Part shown: in pieces, positions 52,807 through 61,046 of the stretch
Layout: each line of letters starts with the position of its first letter
Numbering within the stretch: position 1 is the first letter of the stretch
Origin: CAYJAZ01 sp964369185
GTDB lineage: Bacteria; Desulfobacterota; Desulfovibrionia; Desulfovibrionales; Desulfovibrionaceae
Length of the DNA: 64,000 nucleotides
Assembly: GCA_964369185.1 (NCBI GenBank)
Contig: CAYJEN010000004.1
Span: 21,620 to 85,619 of the forward strand
Direction: 5' to 3'
Position numbers and translations under genes: made by a program
The notes under the pieces: generated by a model
What the model was told of the DNA's origin: nothing
Databases searched by the model: none
The model's input: only the letters and a program-made list of their open reading frames with translations

Positions 52807-55086
52807 ATGAAACTATCAATTACACAAAAATTTGTATTTGCTTTAATACTACTTTTGTTGGTAAGTGTTGGCACTACATTCTATGTTTCTACATCTAACT
52901 ATTCCAAGGCACTAAATGATACCCTAATAAAGGACATTCAAACGGCACAATTTAATTTTGTATCTATTACAAAAGCAAAAGAAGCGGAGTATAGCTATAC
53001 TTCAAAAATAGCAACTCACTACGAAGGGCTTGTAGGGGCAATTGAAGCTGATGATACTGCTAAACTAAAAAAAATAGCAGATATCTTAATGGAAGAATCA
53101 AAAACAAGTATCTTGACCATTACTGATAACGTAGGGAAAGTTCTAGCAAGAGGACATTCTAACAATATCGGCGATGATGTAAGTAGTCATGAGGCGGTTG
53201 CACCTGCTTTAAAAGGTTTGACAGAGATTGGTATTGCACAAACAAAAGGTCAGCAATATTCATTAATCGCAAGCAACCCCATAATTAAAGACGGTAAAGT
53301 TATAGGTACTTTATCACTGGGAACATCATTAAATAATCCGTTATATATTGACTGGTTAGCCAGTTTGCTTCATGTACATGTTACTTTTTTTGAAGATAGC
53401 ACAAGAGTAATGACAACTATAAAAAGTTCTAAAGGTGAAAGAATTATAGGTAGTAAGTTAAACAATCCAGTTATAGAAAATAAGGTTTTGCGAAACGGTG
53501 AAGTATATTATGGTGAAAGCACAATTCAAGGGGAAAAATATTTAGCAGCATATTGGCCAGCTGTTAATCTTGAGAATAAAACTATTGGAATGTGGTTTAT
53601 AGGCTTACCTATTCATGAAGCTCTTCACGCACAAGAAAGTGCAGAGCTTATAACAGTGATTTCCTCTAGTATTGTTCTTGTAATAATGCTAGTAATAGCT
53701 ATTTTTATTGGATTAAGTTTTAGTAGACCTATCAAAAAAATAGCTGAATATGCAGTACAAATAGCGGAAGGTGAAGAAGATATATCACTCTCTATCAAAA
53801 GTAATGATGAAATTGGAACTTTAGCTAACTCACTTCAATCAATGGTAGAAAAGCTAAAAGAGCAGGCATACTGGTATCAAGAAGTGTTAGATGCTCTGCC
53901 AATTAGCGTATCTGTTACTGACTTAGATAGAAGATGGATTTTGCTTAATAAAGCAGGATTAAAAGATTCTGGTAAAACTTTAAAAGATATAATAGGTCAA
54001 CCATGCCATACACGTAATGGTAATCTGTGTAATACGCCTGAATGCGGTATTAATCGACTGGAAGAGGGGCAAACAGATGTTATCAATACTATGCCAAATG
54101 GAAAAGTAATGCATATGATTCTCAGCTACTTATACGACAGTAGTAAAACAAAAGTAGGGCATGTTGAAGTAGGTATTGATATAACAAAAGAAATTTTAGC
54201 AAGGCAGGAATCTGAAAAAGTAGCAGATGAAACAAAACGTTTTTTAGTTGAACAAATAGAAGAAATTGTTATGAAGCTTGATAATGCAGCGCATGAACTA
54301 GCAAGTGTGATAAACTCAGCAGAAAAAAATGCTAAAAATACAGCTGATTATATGTTGAAAGTATCAACATCAATGGATGAAATGGAAAGCACTATACAAG
54401 ATGTTGCCCGAAATGCCTCAAAGGCGTCAACAAATGCGAGTGAGACACAAAATCACGCAGAAGGTGGGCATCACGCAGTTCAACACATAGTAGGAGACAT
54501 TCTAAGCGTTAAAAATTCTTCTGATACTTTAAAAGTAAGTATGGAAAAACTATCTGAACATGCGAATGGTATTGGAGCAATTCTTGGAATCATCAGAGAT
54601 ATAGCAGATCAAACCAATCTTTTAGCACTTAATGCAGCAATTGAAGCGGCAAGAGCAGGGGAGACAGGACGAGGATTTGCAGTTGTAGCAGATGAAGTGC
54701 GTAAGTTAGCAGAAAAAACTATGAATGCCACAAAAGATGTAGAAGCAGCAATTGAAGTAATACAAAACCATACAATAGATAGTACAAAAACAATGGATTC
54801 CACAGTGGATGCAGTTCACAAGGCAACACACGAAGTTCAACAAGCGGGTGATACTCTAAGTGGAATAGTAGAATTGAGCGTATCAACAGCAGAAGAAGTG
54901 GCAGCCATTGCAACAGCAGCAGAAGAGCAAGCAATGACAACAAAAGATATAAATACAACAATTTATGAGTCAAGTGAGTTAGCACAAAAGCTTTCGGGAT
55001 CGATGTTAGAAGCATCTCACACGGTAAAAAAAGTATCATCACAGGCGACAATACTCCGCGACGTTCTTAGTAGTATGAAGAAGTAG
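52807..55086 (+). CDS. Methyl-accepting chemotaxis protein with PAS domain
   Basis: Inner-membrane chemoreceptor, 759 aa. TM1 at about 8-28, a periplasmic Cache-type sensor of about 245 residues, TM2 at about 278-302 (VISSSIVLVIMLVIAIFIGL), HAMP to about 355, then a cytoplasmic PAS domain (about 358-470) carrying CHTRNGNLCNTPECG, a Cys-rich loop that might hold a metal or redox centre. The signalling coiled coil follows, with the conserved hairpin tip IADQTNLLALNAAIEAARAG near residue 600. No C-terminal CheR/CheB pentapeptide. GGAGG precedes the ATG. With cheV this indicates active chemotaxis; the ligand is unknown. Confidence 0.93.
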   Translation: MKLSITQKFVFALILLLLVSVGTTFYVSTSNYSKALNDTLIKDIQTAQFNFVSITKAKEAEYSYTSKIATHYEGLVGAIEADDTAKLKKIADILMEESKTSILTITDNVGKVLARGHSNNIGDDVSSHEAVAPALKGLTEIGIAQTKGQQYSLIASNPIIKDGKVIGTLSLGTSLNNPLYIDWLASLLHVHVTFFEDSTRVMTTIKSSKGERIIGSKLNNPVIENKVLRNGEVYYGESTIQGEKYLAAYWPAVNLENKTIGMWFIGLPIHEALHAQESAELITVISSSIVLVIMLVIAIFIGLSFSRPIKKIAEYAVQIAEGEEDISLSIKSNDEIGTLANSLQSMVEKLKEQAYWYQEVLDALPISVSVTDLDRRWILLNKAGLKDSGKTLKDIIGQPCHTRNGNLCNTPECGINRLEEGQTDVINTMPNGKVMHMILSYLYDSSKTKVGHVEVGIDITKEILARQESEKVADETKRFLVEQIEEIVMKLDNAAHELASVINSAEKNAKNTADYMLKVSTSMDEMESTIQDVARNASKASTNASETQNHAEGGHHAVQHIVGDILSVKNSSDTLKVSMEKLSEHANGIGAILGIIRDIADQTNLLALNAAIEAARAGETGRGFAVVADEVRKLAEKTMNATKDVEAAIEVIQNHTIDSTKTMDSTVDAVHKATHEVQQAGDTLSGIVELSVSTAEEVAAIATAAEEQAMTTKDINTTIYESSELAQKLSGSMLEASHTVKKVSSQATILRDVLSSMKK

Positions 55087-55107
55087 AGTATTTGATTTAG
55101 ACTTAAT

Positions 55108-55160
55108 AAGAGGTGAAGTTTAGTTTCTAGAGATAGAAAGTGAACATCACCTCTTTACTT
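55108..55160 (+). terminator. Terminator of the MCP gene
   Basis: AAGAGGTGA (55108-55116) and TCACCTCTT (55147-55155), with further inner pairing, followed by TACTTT. The rest of 55087-55411 shows only the tRNA promoter candidate. Confidence 0.65.
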
Positions 55161-55345
55161 TAAAGTGATATAGAAAAACCTTGTGTTATAAATTTAGAGA
55201 ATGAAATAAAGAGTGTAGATTGTATTTTATATTTTCTACCTATCAAAAACATAGAGAAAGTGTTTTATTTCCAGTAAAAAATCCCTTTGCTGGAGTAATA
55301 CGATTCACGAAATATAATTTTTTTTAAAATAGTGTGATATTTTGC

Positions 55346-55372
55346 TTGACTATTATCTGAAAATTATATAGA
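55346..55372 (+). promoter_or_regulatory. Candidate promoter of tRNA-Asn
   Basis: TTGACT (55346-55351) and TATAGA (55367-55372) with a short 15-base spacer, 39 bases before the mature tRNA. Confidence 0.35.
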
Positions 55373-55411
55373 ACTTTCTTCACGACACAGCAACATTATG
55401 TTGATTGTCAT

Positions 55412-55487
55412 TCCCCGATAGCTCAATCGGCAGAGCGGGTGACTGTTAATCACTAGGTTGGCGGTTCAAGACCGTCTCGGGGAGCCA
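55412..55487 (+). tRNA. tRNA-Asn (anticodon GTT)
   Basis: Complete cloverleaf of 76 nt including an encoded CCA. Acceptor stem TCCCCGA/TCGGGGA, D-arm GCTC-GAGC, anticodon stem GGTGA/TCACT with loop CTGTTAA (anticodon GTT at 55445-55447), T-arm GGCGGTTCAAGACCGTC and discriminator G. It marks the left boundary of the accessory region that fills the rest of the window, and tRNA-Asn genes are common integration sites. Confidence 0.97.
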
Positions 55488-55497
55488 CAAGAAAATC

Positions 55498-55532
55498 AAC
55501 CACTTACGATGAAAATTGTAAGTGGTTTTTTC
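55498..55532 (+). terminator. Terminator after tRNA-Asn
   Basis: AACCACTTAC (55498-55507) / GTAAGTGGTT (55518-55527) stem, followed by TTTTTC. Confidence 0.85.
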
Positions 55533-55548
55533 ACGTTTAAAATCGCTC

Positions 55549-55570
55549 GGGCTACCACGGGGCTACCACC
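55549..55570 (+). repeat. Tandem 11-bp repeat beside tRNA-Asn
   Basis: GGGCTACCACG and GGGCTACCACC follow each other directly. This short GC-rich direct repeat between the tRNA terminator and the first island gene stands out from its AT-rich surroundings. It may be an integrase arm site or a remnant of one; no integrase gene is visible in the window. Confidence 0.5.
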
Positions 55571-55639
55571 ACAGAAACAGGAAATACCATAGCAAGTAAA
55601 CTTGCTGTGTAAATTAATATACAATAAGGAGGATGTGTT

Positions 55640-55852
55640 ATGAAAGACTCATTCTGCAAACCATTGTTACACGATGGAAAAACAATTTATGGTGGCGCTG
55701 CTAGAAATGTACGAATAAAAAACGCTGGTGGATTAGAGAATATGATAAATAAAGCTTGTCGCAATGCTTGCCTAGATTTACTAGAGCAAATTGAAGCTAT
55801 CACTCAGCCAACAGCAACAGTAATTCCATTTCAAGCTAGTAAAGCAGCATAA
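55640..55852 (+). CDS. Small uncharacterised protein (70 aa)
   Basis: Unrecognised. A very strong AAGGAGG Shine-Dalgarno sequence lies 7 bases before the ATG and an intrinsic terminator follows the stop, so it is likely a real, independently expressed gene. The product (KPLLHDGKTIYGGAARNVRI, then NMINKACRNACLDLLEQIEA) is soluble with a helical second half and two Cys. It opens the tRNA-Asn island and points away from the tRNA, opposite to all other island genes. A role in regulation or excision of the island cannot be shown. Confidence 0.6.
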   Translation: MKDSFCKPLLHDGKTIYGGAARNVRIKNAGGLENMINKACRNACLDLLEQIEAITQPTATVIPFQASKAA

Positions 55853-55860
55853 TTTTTTTA

Positions 55861-55881
55861 GGGCGGTAACGCCCTTTTTTC
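55861..55881 (+). terminator. Terminator of the 70-aa gene
   Basis: GGGCG-GTAA-CGCCC (55861-55874) followed directly by six T. Confidence 0.88.
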
Positions 55882-55943
55882 TTTAAATTCCATAACTTTC
55901 AAACTTGAAATGTCCTATTCGCTCTAGTACTTTTTTAAATCAA

Positions 55944-56750
55944 TTAAATCGTTTCTATATAATCTATAACTTGAATTTGCTCTAAAAACGTTACAATTGC
56001 TATAATGGCTAGCAAAAGAGCTAGTAGCCAATGCTGAGCTAACTTTTCACCCCAACATCTGGGATATAATATATACAATTTCAAATTATTTTGTGTTTTT
56101 AAGCTCCTATCCTCTACTTTTTGAAGCAAATTTGAAAAAATATCAACTTTTCTAAGTGTTGAACGGTGAAGTTTTAAATATTCTCTCTTTTGAAAAGCTT
56201 CAGCCTCCTTATTCCCTGTTAAAAAATCTCGAGTAGAGATCTTATTATGTTTTATTATACTTTCTAATCTTGGATGTTCGGTATAGTTTTCACCGTAAAT
56301 AGCAATCAGTAACCTTGCCAAATCATGTAGTGAAAGATGTTGGAGTTCTACAGGATTACCTCCAAGTACCGCATACCTATGAGCAATTGCTTCAAATCCA
56401 AAGTGCATATCGCGCATATTCCAGTGTATCCATAATACATTACTATGTATCTTAATGAAGTTATAAAAATCATCTAACATCTTTTTTTCAAGTTGATTGT
56501 ATTTATCCTCAAATGAGTCTATACATACTCCTTCACGTTCAGCATACATGTGGATTGAAAATGACTTCGTTTGACCAGATGATAGGTGTCGCACAGCAAT
56601 TGATGTTATCCGAGGTGAATGTCCATTTATGTTGTCATAAAAACTTTCACATGAGTAGTGTATTAAGTAACAAAATTTTTTCTGAGAGGTTATTATTTTT
56701 ACCTCTTCCAGAGCATCATTTCTACGTTGAATGATAATACCTGAGTTCAC
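55944..56750 (-). CDS. Uncharacterised protein with C-terminal membrane anchor
   Basis: 268 aa, not recognised with certainty. Residues about 25-130 alternate strands and helices (FCYLIHYSCESFYDN, RITSIAVRHLSSGQTKSFSI, NVLWIHWNMRDMHFGFEAI), a pattern reminiscent of RNase-H-fold 3'-5' exonucleases, but the acidic motif residues are not convincing. A single TM helix (LLALLLAIIAIVTFL) lies at about 242-258 near the C-terminus, leaving the bulk in the cytoplasm. It is the last gene of the leftward island block, 101 bases after the PHP-ATPase gene, and could be an accessory or effector of that system. Confidence 0.6.
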   Translation of the reverse strand: MNSGIIIQRRNDALEEVKIITSQKKFCYLIHYSCESFYDNINGHSPRITSIAVRHLSSGQTKSFSIHMYAEREGVCIDSFEDKYNQLEKKMLDDFYNFIKIHSNVLWIHWNMRDMHFGFEAIAHRYAVLGGNPVELQHLSLHDLARLLIAIYGENYTEHPRLESIIKHNKISTRDFLTGNKEAEAFQKREYLKLHRSTLRKVDIFSNLLQKVEDRSLKTQNNLKLYILYPRCWGEKLAQHWLLALLLAIIAIVTFLEQIQVIDYIETI

Positions 56751-56851
56751 GAATCTCTCCTAATGAATAAATATGACTATATTTTCAAATAGATATAATA
56801 TAATCCCTAATGAATATTTTATCAGTAGTAATTCAATAAAATAATCTTGTA

Positions 56852-59614
56852 TTATATATTATACTTATTTTTTCTAACTGCAAATGCAGCTTCACCACCT
56901 TCTAAAATATTGCAAATATGCTGTTGTATTCCTACTTGATTAACTATTCCTTCACTAATAGCCATATTTTCATCAAATAAAGGCATATTGTTTTCTATTG
57001 CTCCTGAACGATACTCAAAGCGATGTTTTTGATTAGGCGATGTACTACCGTTTTGATTAGCTACAATAATTTCATCAGCATCACTGCCTAGAACTATATT
57101 TGCATTATGCGTAACAATTATGATTTGTCTTTCTTTTTTCTTTAGTTTGATAAATTGAATTAATTCATCATATATTGAACGGTTATCTAAGTCATCTTCT
57201 GGTTGATCGATTAAAATAGGACACTGGCTATCAGCTAAGCTAATTAGTATTTTTAACAAAACAAGAGCTTTTTTTCCCGGCGACATCAGATCAATCGGGT
57301 CATTGTCCATCTTTACTCTATAAACGATATTATACCAATTGGTTAACAAGTCCCGAATAGAGGACTCTTGAGTATGTCCTTTTTTCAGTGGCATTTCTGA
57401 TGAAAGAATACTTCTAATGACTTCACTCAGAAGGGTATTTGAATAATCTTTATCAGAAAAATCTTCTTTATTAAAAATAGCTTTAAATTTGAGTGATCTT
57501 ATATCAAAAATTTCATTCATTTTACTAATAAAACTGTCAAGCCTAAACGGAATCTCTATATAAAATTCAAGCCCATCTTCGCTTATCATACTACCATTTA
57601 CTAAATCAGAATATTTGAATGCCTCCTTTTTATAACATTCTGAACTCAAAGATAATATTGTTATAATTTCTTCTTTCTTCTTCGATAATTCTTTTATTTT
57701 TTCATCTTTTTCTAAAAAAGACTTATAGCGTTTATCTTCAGTTTGAATTTTTTGTGTTAATTCATTAATAGCATGACTATTTTGTATTTGAGCTTTAAGA
57801 GGTTCAACTATTTTGTAATTTTGCTCTAATGAGATTGATAGTTCTTGAACTTCACTTCTTATGCTTTCTATAATAGAAGCCTGCTGTATTTTCCACGCAG
57901 AACTAGCTTCTTCTATAATACTTTCTTGAATTTTTAATACTCGCTGTGTGCACTCTCCACTTATCTTAGTATCAATATGTTTTTTTTCAATAAGTGTTTG
58001 TATACTGCCAATTAATATTAAGTCGTTATTTTTTTGTGCTATTTTTTGCTCGATTGAATTTATTTTTTCTAGTGTATCATCATAAGTTTTTAAATCTTCT
58101 TCAGATAAATTTAATTCTTTAGACAATGTTTCTTTTGTTGCTTTAAGTTCAGCTATTTCTTTTTCTATTCCACTCTGTATACCGATATCGTCACGTTCAC
58201 CAATTAGCTTATTAAGCTCAAAATTGATTGAAAATAAATCTAAAATATTTTTTTCATAAGTTATTTTGTAATCATTATTTGCAGACTTTAACTGGTCATA
58301 TGCCAGTACAAATTCTGTTTTTTTCATTATTATTTCTTGAATCCACTTATCAATTTCTGTCCTTTCTTGGTAGGAGTCACTTAGCTTATTTAAATAGGTC
58401 TGTGGAATATAGATTATTTTACGCTTTTCAGCCTGCCCATCTCGCCAAAACACTTTCATAGAATCAACTTGTAAGGTTTTGTTTTTAGAGGTTGATAAAC
58501 ATTTTTCTGCCTCTTCGGCATTTATAGAATATGCAATATTCTGCAACAAGATAGATTTACCTGTAGATTTTCCTCCTATTATACACGTAAGTTGGTCACT
58601 AAATAATATTGGTTCCGTTTGAAAATCTTGATGATTATATTGAACCTTATCTATAACGAAATAATTTGCTTTAGTTTCAGGTTTTGATTCAGAAATTTTA
58701 ACTCTTTCTACTGGTTCATATAACACTTGCTTTAATCCATTAAATGTAGGATCAGCTTTTATCCAGCAATATCGCTTATTATCAGGTTCAAGTATTTTTT
58801 TATTACTATGTGCATCGCAACCGTGAAGACATGCTTTTAAAGAGCCACAGTCTTTTTTTACTTGTTCTGGAGGAGAATTTAATTTTAATCCAGAAAAGTA
58901 AGCATAGTCGCTTGGCTTTGCAGAAAAAATTACATCTACAAATTTGTATATTGACTGACGGAATGCTTTTAGTTGTGAGTTATTACCTTCCATGTAGCCA
59001 GAATGCGATGTAGCCCCAGTTATGCCATCGTTTGTACTGTTAGAAACTCCTATTATTACATTTTTTCTTAATTCTATATCCTTATCAAATACTTTTTTAA
59101 TAGAATCAAAAGAAACAACAAATACATCAATACCTTTTTTGTATGCCAAGTCATTATCAATGCCAGCATTCATTTCTTTACCTAATCGAATCAGTTCATT
59201 TCGATTAGCCGTATAATTTGTTTCTCCGTACGGAAAGGTAATCTTAGAAAAAAATCTACTTTCTATTTCATTGGCAAATTCAGGGTTAAATAAAAAATGG
59301 ATGTTAATAGGTGAGTCCTGAGCAATTGGTTGTATTCTCATTTCAACATTAGGCAAAATCAACTTGATACTCTCAGGTAATTTCCCATCAGCTACAACTT
59401 TTAAATAGTTGTCTATTGATAAGTAATCAGTAATACCAAGTGCTACTACTGCATTTTCTTTGTGTGTAGTATTATAATTTGAAATGTCCTGATAATACTG
59501 TTCCCATTTCGCTTCTAATGTAGTTCCTATAAATTGATCATTTTTCTTAGTATTTGGAGTGTGGATGTGTAAATCCCACCTTCTCCACTCTGAACCTCTA
59601 GGATATTCACTCAT
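56852..59614 (-). CDS. PHP-domain SMC-like ATPase (TrlF type)
   Basis: 920 aa. The N-terminal PHP phosphoesterase domain has RRWDLHIHTP (His16, His18), ALGITDYLS (Asp63) and CLHGCDAHS (His264, Asp267, His269), a full set of metal ligands. An ABC/SMC-type ATPase is split around long coiled coils: Walker A CIIGGKSTGKSILLQNIAYS at about 347-354, signature region LMSPGKKALVLLKILI near 773, Walker B PILIDQPEDDLD near 799-810 and the H-loop IIIVTHNANIVLG. Such PHP-ATPases occur beside restriction-modification genes. The start overlaps the operon logic: TAA of hsdS, three bases, then this ATG. It may act as an ATP-gated nuclease; inference. Confidence 0.82.
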   Translation of the reverse strand: MSEYPRGSEWRRWDLHIHTPNTKKNDQFIGTTLEAKWEQYYQDISNYNTTHKENAVVALGITDYLSIDNYLKVVADGKLPESIKLILPNVEMRIQPIAQDSPINIHFLFNPEFANEIESRFFSKITFPYGETNYTANRNELIRLGKEMNAGIDNDLAYKKGIDVFVVSFDSIKKVFDKDIELRKNVIIGVSNSTNDGITGATSHSGYMEGNNSQLKAFRQSIYKFVDVIFSAKPSDYAYFSGLKLNSPPEQVKKDCGSLKACLHGCDAHSNKKILEPDNKRYCWIKADPTFNGLKQVLYEPVERVKISESKPETKANYFVIDKVQYNHQDFQTEPILFSDQLTCIIGGKSTGKSILLQNIAYSINAEEAEKCLSTSKNKTLQVDSMKVFWRDGQAEKRKIIYIPQTYLNKLSDSYQERTEIDKWIQEIIMKKTEFVLAYDQLKSANNDYKITYEKNILDLFSINFELNKLIGERDDIGIQSGIEKEIAELKATKETLSKELNLSEEDLKTYDDTLEKINSIEQKIAQKNNDLILIGSIQTLIEKKHIDTKISGECTQRVLKIQESIIEEASSAWKIQQASIIESIRSEVQELSISLEQNYKIVEPLKAQIQNSHAINELTQKIQTEDKRYKSFLEKDEKIKELSKKKEEIITILSLSSECYKKEAFKYSDLVNGSMISEDGLEFYIEIPFRLDSFISKMNEIFDIRSLKFKAIFNKEDFSDKDYSNTLLSEVIRSILSSEMPLKKGHTQESSIRDLLTNWYNIVYRVKMDNDPIDLMSPGKKALVLLKILISLADSQCPILIDQPEDDLDNRSIYDELIQFIKLKKKERQIIIVTHNANIVLGSDADEIIVANQNGSTSPNQKHRFEYRSGAIENNMPLFDENMAISEGIVNQVGIQQHICNILEGGEAAFAVRKNKYNI

Positions 59615-59617
59615 GGC

Positions 59618-61036
59618 TTAAACTCCACTTGTTATAGCGTCCTCAATTATTTTGTCAATTTGAGAGCGGAGATTTAATATTTCAGCTCTAATTTGATTCT
59701 GCTTATCGACTTCAATTTGAATTTCATCTAATATTCTTTCTTGTTCTTTTATACTGATATCAGGCACAGGAAATTCTTTTATTACGATAGGGAAGATATT
59801 CGTGTTGTTTCCTAAACCTTTTTTATAGATCTCTATTAAATATTGGAAATATGTTGTCCTAAAGTAATAATACGCAAATTTAGGAAGATAATCCTTAAGG
59901 CGCACTCGCATTGTAAAATCAGCAAACACACCTTCTATATCATCATCTTCAATGATAGCAACTTTTCCGATTGTACCTTCTCCAGAACGAGCTATAAGTA
60001 TATCATCTTTTTTTACTGTTTTTTGTTTTTTACTCTTAGCATATTCTTGAGAAACCGTCTTAGCTTCATCAGATGAAAATTCCCAATTTTTTATTGTAGC
60101 CATTGAAATATAGTAAGTTTCTCCATCTTCACTATAATTTGTCGGTGAGATACTAGCTCCGAGTATAATGGGTTCGGCAAGATAATGCTTTATCTTCTTT
60201 GTCGTTATGCTTGAAAGTTCTTGCATGACAAATTCTCCAGCATTCCTATGAAACTTTGCACTAAATCTTAAATCCGGATTGTTTGAAAAAGATGCTGTAG
60301 AGGTATTAAACTTTTTTATAGTTTTTAATTCTTCAAATTTTTCGTAATTAAAGTTAAATGTACGTTTAAACACCTCATCTATAATATTTTGTGTAGAGAA
60401 TAGAGATTTTTTTATTTTTTTAATAGAAATATTTAAGGGGGTAATTTTTTCAATGGCATTACATTGTTCATGTAATGTTAAGTTTTTTATTTTTACTTTG
60501 TATAAATCTTCATACTTATATGAAGAAATACCAATTCCACGGTAAATTGAAGAATCAAGTATTTTTTTTAATGTTTTACTTCGTAATAAGTAGTAGACAA
60601 ACTGCGTGTTCCAGCCTTTTTGTACTTTAAACACGTAAAATCCGTTTGAAAATACATAGTTATATAGATCAGAAATATCAAAATTTAGTGCTGGAGCTCT
60701 TGCCAAGCGCAAGCTAGATAGCAAAATATTATCTTTAGTAACCATATATTTCAGCCTATTAGGATGATTATCTTTAGTAACTATTTGACAATCAATAATA
60801 TCGCCATCTTCATCAATGTATGCTTGTCCTGTAGGAATTCCTTTGTATTCGCAATCATTTTCAAAATTAAAACTCTTCTGGTCAAGTATAAGAACGTCAC
60901 CGAGCTTAGCTAAATTATTGTTGTGCACTCCAAATATGTTCCATTTAGTTTCTTTATAAAATGAGTGAAATTTCACATCATTGCGAAAACATTTATCCTC
61001 AGATATCTGATTTAGTTTTATTGTAATACATTTCAT
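59618..61036 (-). CDS. hsdS: Type I-like restriction-modification specificity subunit (HsdS)
   Basis: DNA-recognition subunit, about 472 aa with two target-recognition domains separated by conserved helices. The open frame runs upstream to 61213, but its first 59 residues lie inside the methyltransferase gene; the ATG at 61036 (MKCITIKLNQISEDKC), 10 bases after that gene's stop, is the sensible start. TRD1 contains LGDVLILDQKSF and SSLRLARAPALNF; TRD2 contains YISMATIKNWEFS and KKDDILIARSGEGTIGKVA; the distal helix is KEQERILDEIQIEVDKQNQI. The target sequence cannot be predicted by eye. Confidence 0.88.
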   Translation of the reverse strand: MKCITIKLNQISEDKCFRNDVKFHSFYKETKWNIFGVHNNNLAKLGDVLILDQKSFNFENDCEYKGIPTGQAYIDEDGDIIDCQIVTKDNHPNRLKYMVTKDNILLSSLRLARAPALNFDISDLYNYVFSNGFYVFKVQKGWNTQFVYYLLRSKTLKKILDSSIYRGIGISSYKYEDLYKVKIKNLTLHEQCNAIEKITPLNISIKKIKKSLFSTQNIIDEVFKRTFNFNYEKFEELKTIKKFNTSTASFSNNPDLRFSAKFHRNAGEFVMQELSSITTKKIKHYLAEPIILGASISPTNYSEDGETYYISMATIKNWEFSSDEAKTVSQEYAKSKKQKTVKKDDILIARSGEGTIGKVAIIEDDDIEGVFADFTMRVRLKDYLPKFAYYYFRTTYFQYLIEIYKKGLGNNTNIFPIVIKEFPVPDISIKEQERILDEIQIEVDKQNQIRAEILNLRSQIDKIIEDAITSGV

Positions 61037-61046
61037 AGCTATTTCT

